From: Ignavibacteria bacterium UBA7675 | Lineage (GTDB): Bacteria; Bacteroidota; Ignavibacteria; Kapaibacteriales; UB7675 | Reading direction: 5' to 3' | Length of the DNA: 27,128 nucleotides | NCBI GenBank assembly: GCA_002483085.1 | Contig: DLHF01000068.1 | Span: forward strand, 1 to 27,128 | Shown: positions 23,200 through 27,128 of the stretch, piece by piece | Layout of the letters: each line of letters opens with the position of its first letter | Numbering within the stretch: position 1 is the first letter of the stretch | Translations under genes and position numbers: made by a program | Notes under the pieces: generated by a model | Seen by the model: only the letters and a program-made list of their open reading frames with translations | What the model was told of the DNA's origin: nothing | Database searches by the model: none

Positions 23200-24285
23200 A
23201 TGAATATATTTTCCCTTCCGCGCGCAGCAACCGACGAGCTCTACGGCGATGCGTTACAACTACTCTGCGACCTCATCGCAATTCCTTCGTTCAGCCGCGA
23301 AGAAGAGGTGACAGCAGCGCGCATCGAACAATTTTTCAGCGAACATAATATTGCATGCAGCCGTAGCGGGAACAATGTGTGGGTGCGGTCGCAGCACTTC
23401 GACGAGAGCAAACCCACACTGTTGCTGAACTCTCACCACGATACAGTAAAGCCCAATCGCGACTGGAAGCGCGATCCGTTTATGCCATCTATTGAAGAAG
23501 GCCATTTGTACGGCCTGGGAAGCAACGACGCGGGCGGTGCTCTCTGCTCCATGATTGCAGCGTTTACTCATCTGTACAGTACCGCTCTGCCATACAATAT
23601 TGTGCTCGCAGCAACAGCCGAAGAAGAGATTGCCGGTGCTGGCGGTATCGAGTCGGTTCTGCCTCTTCTCGGCGGTGTGGATGCAGCCATTGTAGGAGAG
23701 CCGACAACGCTACAAATGGCTATTGCCGAAAAGGGGCTGCTCGTGCTCGACTGCACGGCACACGGCGCTTCTGGCCACGCCGCACGCGCAACTGGTGTCA
23801 ACGCAATTACCAAAGCAATACCCGATATTGAGTGGTTTCACTCCTTCCACTTTCCCGTAGAATCACCTACGCTCGGCCCGGTAAAAATGACAGTGACACA
23901 GATACAAGCAGGCACACAACACAATGTTATTCCAGACCGCTGTACATTCGTCGTCGATGTGCGTGTCACCGACCTCTACACACACGAAGAAGTTCTCGAC
24001 ACAATACGCAAGCACGTGTCATGTGATGTGGCTCCGCGCTCCATGCGGCTGCGCCCCTCGCGCATAGACGCCGGGCACGCTATTGTATCAGCAGCAGAGC
24101 AACTCGGCATTCCCGTCTTTGGCTCGCCTACGATGTCCGACCAAGCATTGATCCCTGTTCCATCTGTCAAAATTGGCCCCGGTATGTCGGAACGCTCGCA
24201 TACAGCCGATGAGTTTATCGGCCTTGGCGAGTTCCGCGATGGTATCGACACATATATTGCTCTTCTTTCCACTCTTCATCTGTAG
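23200..24285 (+). CDS. argE: M20 family deacylase, acetyl/succinyl-citrulline (ornithine) deacylase role
   Basis: A 361-residue metal-dependent deacylase of the ArgE/DapE family. Two-metal-site motifs are present: NSHHDTVKP (H79, D81), GLGSNDAGG (D110), ATAEEEIAG (catalytic and metal Glu in 141-143), IVGEPT (E167) and ERSHTADEF (C-terminal His ligand). The dimerisation-domain segment QAGTQHNVIPDRC is present. In a cluster with ArgF' it should remove the acyl group from acylcitrulline. DapE activity is a family alternative, but the location makes it unlikely. I use ATG 23200 (MNIFSLPRAA); the frame runs open to 23074, but that part lies beyond the weak terminator and is not family-like. Confidence 0.88.
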   Translation: MNIFSLPRAATDELYGDALQLLCDLIAIPSFSREEEVTAARIEQFFSEHNIACSRSGNNVWVRSQHFDESKPTLLLNSHHDTVKPNRDWKRDPFMPSIEEGHLYGLGSNDAGGALCSMIAAFTHLYSTALPYNIVLAATAEEEIAGAGGIESVLPLLGGVDAAIVGEPTTLQMAIAEKGLLVLDCTAHGASGHAARATGVNAITKAIPDIEWFHSFHFPVESPTLGPVKMTVTQIQAGTQHNVIPDRCTFVVDVRVTDLYTHEEVLDTIRKHVSCDVAPRSMRLRPSRIDAGHAIVSAAEQLGIPVFGSPTMSDQALIPVPSVKIGPGMSERSHTADEFIGLGEFRDGIDTYIALLSTLHL

Positions 24286-24296
24286 GATCGTACATT

Positions 24297-25628
24297 ATGA
24301 AACTCTGGGATAAAGGAACTGCTGTCCATCCGGATATCGACCGTTTTACAGTGGGGCGCGACCGCGAATTCGACCTCCAACTCGCGCGCTATGATGTGCT
24401 CGGCTCCCTTGCTCATGCAATGATGCTGGAACGCGTTGAGCTGATCTCCTCCGATGAAGCAACAGCTCTCTACACAGGCCTGCGCGATATTTATCGCGAT
24501 ATAGAAAACGGAGAGTTTACCATTGGCAACACTGTGGAAGATGTGCACTCGCAGGTAGAGCTCCTGCTCACAGAGCGATTCGGCGAAGCGGGAAAAAAGC
24601 TGCATACGGGGCGCTCGCGCAACGACCAAGTACTTGTCGACATTAAGCTATTTCTGCGCGAAGAACTCCGCGCTACAGTGGCATCGGTATCTTCGCTGTT
24701 TGAGGTGCTACTGGGACTGAGCGAATACTTCAAAGACGTACTACTGCCGGGCTATACACACTTGCAGATTGCCATGCCGTCGTCGTTCGGACTGTGGTTT
24801 GGCGCTTATGCAGAAAGCCTTGCAGACGATACAATCATGCTGCATGCGGCCTACCGCATAGCAAACAAAAACCCACTTGGTTCGGCAGCGGGCTATGGCT
24901 CGTCGTTCCCGCTCGACCGCACATACACAACAGAATTATTAGGATTTGAAGCACTGAACTACAATGTGGTGTACGCGCAAATGGGCCGGGGGAAATCCGA
25001 GCGCATCGCAGCACAGGCGCTTTCGTCGGTAGCTGCCACACTCGCAAAAATGGCAATGGATATATGCCTGTACATGAGCCGGAACTTTGGATTTATCTCC
25101 TTTCCCGACGAACTCACAACAGGTTCGAGTATCATGCCACATAAAAAAAATCCCGATGTGTTCGAGCTCATCCGAGGTCGTTGCAACAGGCTTCAAGCCG
25201 TACCGAATGAAATTGCAATGATGACGACGAATCTTCCGTCGGGCTACCACCGCGACCTGCAACTGCTCAAAGAAGCGCTGTTTCCCGCCTTTGGTGAGCT
25301 GCGAGATTGCATAAGCATGATGGAATTTGCTCTACAGCAGATTACAGTGCAGGAGCATATTCTCGACGATAGCCGCTACGATCATTTGTTCAGTGTAGAA
25401 GCTGTGCACGAGAAAGTGCGCGAGGGCCTTCCATTCCGCGAGGCGTACCGCGCTGTGGGAGAAGATATCGCACACGGAGTAGTGTTCCGTCCTGAACAGC
25501 TCCACCATACGCACGAAGGCAGCATTGGTAATCTGTGTACCAACGACATACGAAAGATCATGCAGCGCGAACTGGAACGCTTCGACTTCGGGCACATGGA
25601 CGGCGCAATCGCACACCTACTGTCCTGA
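24297..25628 (+). CDS. argH: Argininosuccinate lyase
   Basis: A 443-residue lyase splitting argininosuccinate into arginine and fumarate, the last step of the pathway. Family signatures are KLHTGRSRNDQV (101-112), PGYTHLQIAMPSSFG, and the superfamily loop GSSIMPHKKNPDVFE. The N-terminus MKLWDKG is the usual one for Bacteroidota ArgH. It starts 11 nt after the deacylase. Its last 12 bases overlap the 3' end of the convergent MFS gene, so transcripts from both strands meet here without an obvious terminator. Confidence 0.95.
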   Translation: MKLWDKGTAVHPDIDRFTVGRDREFDLQLARYDVLGSLAHAMMLERVELISSDEATALYTGLRDIYRDIENGEFTIGNTVEDVHSQVELLLTERFGEAGKKLHTGRSRNDQVLVDIKLFLREELRATVASVSSLFEVLLGLSEYFKDVLLPGYTHLQIAMPSSFGLWFGAYAESLADDTIMLHAAYRIANKNPLGSAAGYGSSFPLDRTYTTELLGFEALNYNVVYAQMGRGKSERIAAQALSSVAATLAKMAMDICLYMSRNFGFISFPDELTTGSSIMPHKKNPDVFELIRGRCNRLQAVPNEIAMMTTNLPSGYHRDLQLLKEALFPAFGELRDCISMMEFALQQITVQEHILDDSRYDHLFSVEAVHEKVREGLPFREAYRAVGEDIAHGVVFRPEQLHHTHEGSIGNLCTNDIRKIMQRELERFDFGHMDGAIAHLLS

Positions 25629-26828
25629 CGCCAAAGGCTGTTCTTTTGCTTCGAGCAAACCGTATATAGACACAAAGACAAGCGAGATGGCACCGAGCAC
25701 AAAAAATATAGCAGCCGACATGTACAGCGCGGCGTTGAGCGAATAGATATCGCTTATCCAGCCCACAAAGGGGCCAACGACTGAAAAGATCAGCCGCACG
25801 CCCATTGCCTTTACAGAAAGCACTGTGGCACGCATATCCGACGAAATCAATGCGTTGATATAGCCGTTGAATACAGGGCCGCTTACGCCGCGCACAAAGT
25901 AAAAAAAGAGGAAAGCAGGAGCTAGCCACAGTGATACTGCGACACCGAGCAGTGCATAACCAACAACTGAGAGAAATACTAACGAAAGAAAGACACGCTT
26001 GCGCCCAACTCGATGCTCTACCCTGTGTGCCCACAAGGAAAAAACACCAACTGCGTATTGCAGAACTGCCCACAAAACACCGAATACTGGAAGCGGCAAA
26101 CCAGCCTCTTTGAGATAAGGCTGAATAAACCACACCATCGTTAGCGTAGAAGCACCTACCACCGACGAATAGAGTAGCAGCCATTTTACCTCTGCATGCC
26201 CGTACACAGCAAAGCGCACGATGTCGATGATCCCTCGCAGTTTCCCCTTCGATGTGTCGTATTTCTGGCGCGTAGGCTCTACAAGGCTGAACGCTATCGG
26301 CACGGCGAGTATCATGAGAATAGCTTCGGCGTACAGCGGTGTGCGCAGGCTTATAATGGCGAGTAGCCCACCAATAACACTGGCCGTCCCCTCGGAAAAA
26401 TTGCCAATCGACATCATACGCCCTTCCTTGCTTATGTACAAGTTCTGGTCGCCCGCTTGGTGCAGAGTGTCGTACAGCAGTGCAGAATCTGTACCCGATA
26501 TAAAACTCGCACCAATACCAAGTATCGACTCTGCAATGAGAAATTCGGCAAAACAATCGGCAAAGCAATAGTAAGAAACCCCCGATGCGCCGAGGATTGT
26601 GCCAATAATAAGCGTGTTTCTTCTGCCCATAACATCGGAAAAATAGCCAGATGGTATTTCGGCTGCTACAATGACAATGGAGAATCCCGTTTGCAGCAAA
26701 AATACTTCCTGCATCGAAAGGCCGTTTTCGCGGTAGAACAACACGAGCACTGGAATAATGAGCATGAACCAGCGCAACGCCTGGAGAATGTAGAGCTTGG
26801 GAATGTTGTAGCGGAGTTCGGAATACAT
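25617..26828 (-). CDS. Major facilitator superfamily transporter
   Basis: A 403-residue inner-membrane transporter with about 12 hydrophobic segments, beginning YILQALRWFMLIIPVLVLFY. The MFS loop 2-3 motif reads GYFSDVMGRRNTLIIG (about 62-77), and the second-half counterpart is RVEHRVGRKRVFLS. I start it at ATG 26828 (MYSELRYNIPKLY). The frame remains open to 26996, but those extra residues (MRPVTAIKGVPQRRP) come from the family 2 repeat. It has no assigned substrate. Being next to argH is by convergent orientation only, so a link to arginine is not shown. Confidence 0.9.
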   Translation of the reverse strand: MYSELRYNIPKLYILQALRWFMLIIPVLVLFYRENGLSMQEVFLLQTGFSIVIVAAEIPSGYFSDVMGRRNTLIIGTILGASGVSYYCFADCFAEFLIAESILGIGASFISGTDSALLYDTLHQAGDQNLYISKEGRMMSIGNFSEGTASVIGGLLAIISLRTPLYAEAILMILAVPIAFSLVEPTRQKYDTSKGKLRGIIDIVRFAVYGHAEVKWLLLYSSVVGASTLTMVWFIQPYLKEAGLPLPVFGVLWAVLQYAVGVFSLWAHRVEHRVGRKRVFLSLVFLSVVGYALLGVAVSLWLAPAFLFFYFVRGVSGPVFNGYINALISSDMRATVLSVKAMGVRLIFSVVGPFVGWISDIYSLNAALYMSAAIFFVLGAISLVFVSIYGLLEAKEQPLASGQ

Positions 26829-26839
26829 GGTCGTACAAT

Positions 26840-26859
26840 GAAATGTATAAGAACATTTC
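26840..26859 (-). promoter_or_regulatory. Inverted repeat upstream of the MFS start
   Basis: GAAATGT (26840-26846) and ACATTTC (26853-26859) are perfect inverted copies with a 6-nt spacer, ending 11 nt before the MFS start codon. It could be an operator or a leader hairpin. No promoter consensus is clear around it. Confidence 0.35.
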
Positions 26860-26917
26860 GCCTCAATATACAGAGAAAAAAATCTCATTAGCATATTGCC
26901 TGCTCCGGTGCGATAAG

Positions 26918-26985
26918 AAATTGTATGGCACGGGCGTCGCTGCGGCACACCTTTGATCGCTGTCACCGGTCGCATGTCCCGCTGC
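26918..26985 (-). repeat. Family 2 interspersed repeat, copy 3 (inverted)
   Basis: The reverse complement of 26926-26985 matches 6313-6372 at 48 of 60 ungapped positions and shares the exact 17-mer TGCGACCGGTGACAGCG with the 13211 copy. It lies upstream of the MFS gene; weaker similarity continues to 26918. Confidence 0.78.
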
Positions 26986-27128
26986 TTGTTGTTCAACTGT
27001 CAATCGCTAACCTATGGTAGCACAAATAAGCCAAGAACATCCAAGCAAAGTTTGCGCCGCGTGCCGCGCACAATGCGAACAGCCTGTGGCCAGAGAAATA
27101 TCGGATGTGCGATTTCTATGATAAAGTC

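Larger units (their letters stand above)
26829..27128. other. Upstream region of the MFS gene to the window end
   Basis: It contains the inverted repeat at 26840 and a family 2 repeat. A 35-codon plus-strand frame at 27014-27121 (begins MVAQISQEHPSK, with CAACRAQC) has no recognised family and no ribosome-binding site, so I leave it uncalled. Nothing else is recognised. Confidence 0.5.

Noticed and set aside
25558..26856. A 432-codon minus-strand frame overlapping the MFS gene in another frame
   Set aside because: The other frame gives clean transmembrane helices and the MFS loop motifs; this one gives Cys/Arg-rich sequence and runs into argH.
26829..26996. N-terminal extension of the MFS protein
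   Set aside because: Part of it is encoded by the family 2 repeat, and the first transmembrane helix begins soon after ATG 26828.
27014..27121. A 35-codon plus-strand frame with CAACRAQC
   Set aside because: Short, no ribosome-binding site, no family, and next to a repeat; the Cys pattern alone does not support a call.

Overview
The window comes from a member of the Bacteroidota/Chlorobiota superphylum, plausibly a Kapabacteria- or Ignavibacteria-like lineage; the exact lineage is a guess. Four observations point there: a giant secreted protein with a type IX secretion (T9SS) C-terminal tail; an arginine cluster built around the Bacteroidota-type transcarbamylase ArgF'; a sequence upstream of that cluster that fits the Bacteroidota promoter pattern (TTTG, 19 nt, TAnnTTTG); and start codons that mostly lack a strong Shine-Dalgarno sequence.

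Layout. Positions 1-647 are a convergent intergenic stretch, with a possible gene end and terminator at its left edge. From 648 to 17600 every gene is on the minus strand. In order of transcription (right to left) these are yciH, a PafA-like phosphatase lipoprotein, a surface-sugar cluster (GT-B transferase, SpsF-like cytidylyltransferase, the two halves of a transketolase, a GSA-type aminotransferase, an SDR, a NeuB-family synthase), a fatty acid hydroxylase/sterol desaturase family protein, a calcineurin-like phosphoesterase, and the 1,724-residue T9SS protein. A 710-nt divergent gap (17601-18310) separates this block from the plus-strand arginine genes: GNAT acyltransferase, argG, argC, argF', argB, an M20 deacylase (argE role) and argH. 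These are tightly packed, with 8-, 8- and 1-nt overlaps. A minus-strand MFS transporter converges on argH, overlapping it by 12 nt.

How the genes fit together. The arginine genes encode an acylated-ornithine route, in which ArgF' carbamoylates an N-acylornithine and the M20 enzyme then removes the acyl group. ArgF' has Thr at the residue that separates succinyl- from acetyl-ornithine enzymes, which leans toward succinyl. argD is not in the window. The sugar cluster looks like a route to an activated 3-deoxy-2-ulosonic acid (NeuB for PEP condensation, SpsF for nucleotide activation, GT-B for transfer). It has no UDP-GlcNAc epimerase or dehydratase. It carries a split transketolase, an aminotransferase and an SDR instead, and its NeuB lacks the C-terminal SAF domain, so the sugar may not be a standard sialic, legionaminic or pseudaminic acid.

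The clearest unexplained structure is two families of short, GC-rich interspersed repeats. Family 1 has a 33-bp core at 9875, 17808 (inverted) and 23010, plus a fragment at 6113. Family 2 is about 60 bp, at 6313, 13211 and 26926 (inverted). All copies lie in intergenic gaps once gene starts are set correctly. No tRNA, rRNA, CRISPR array, IS element or phage gene was recognised.
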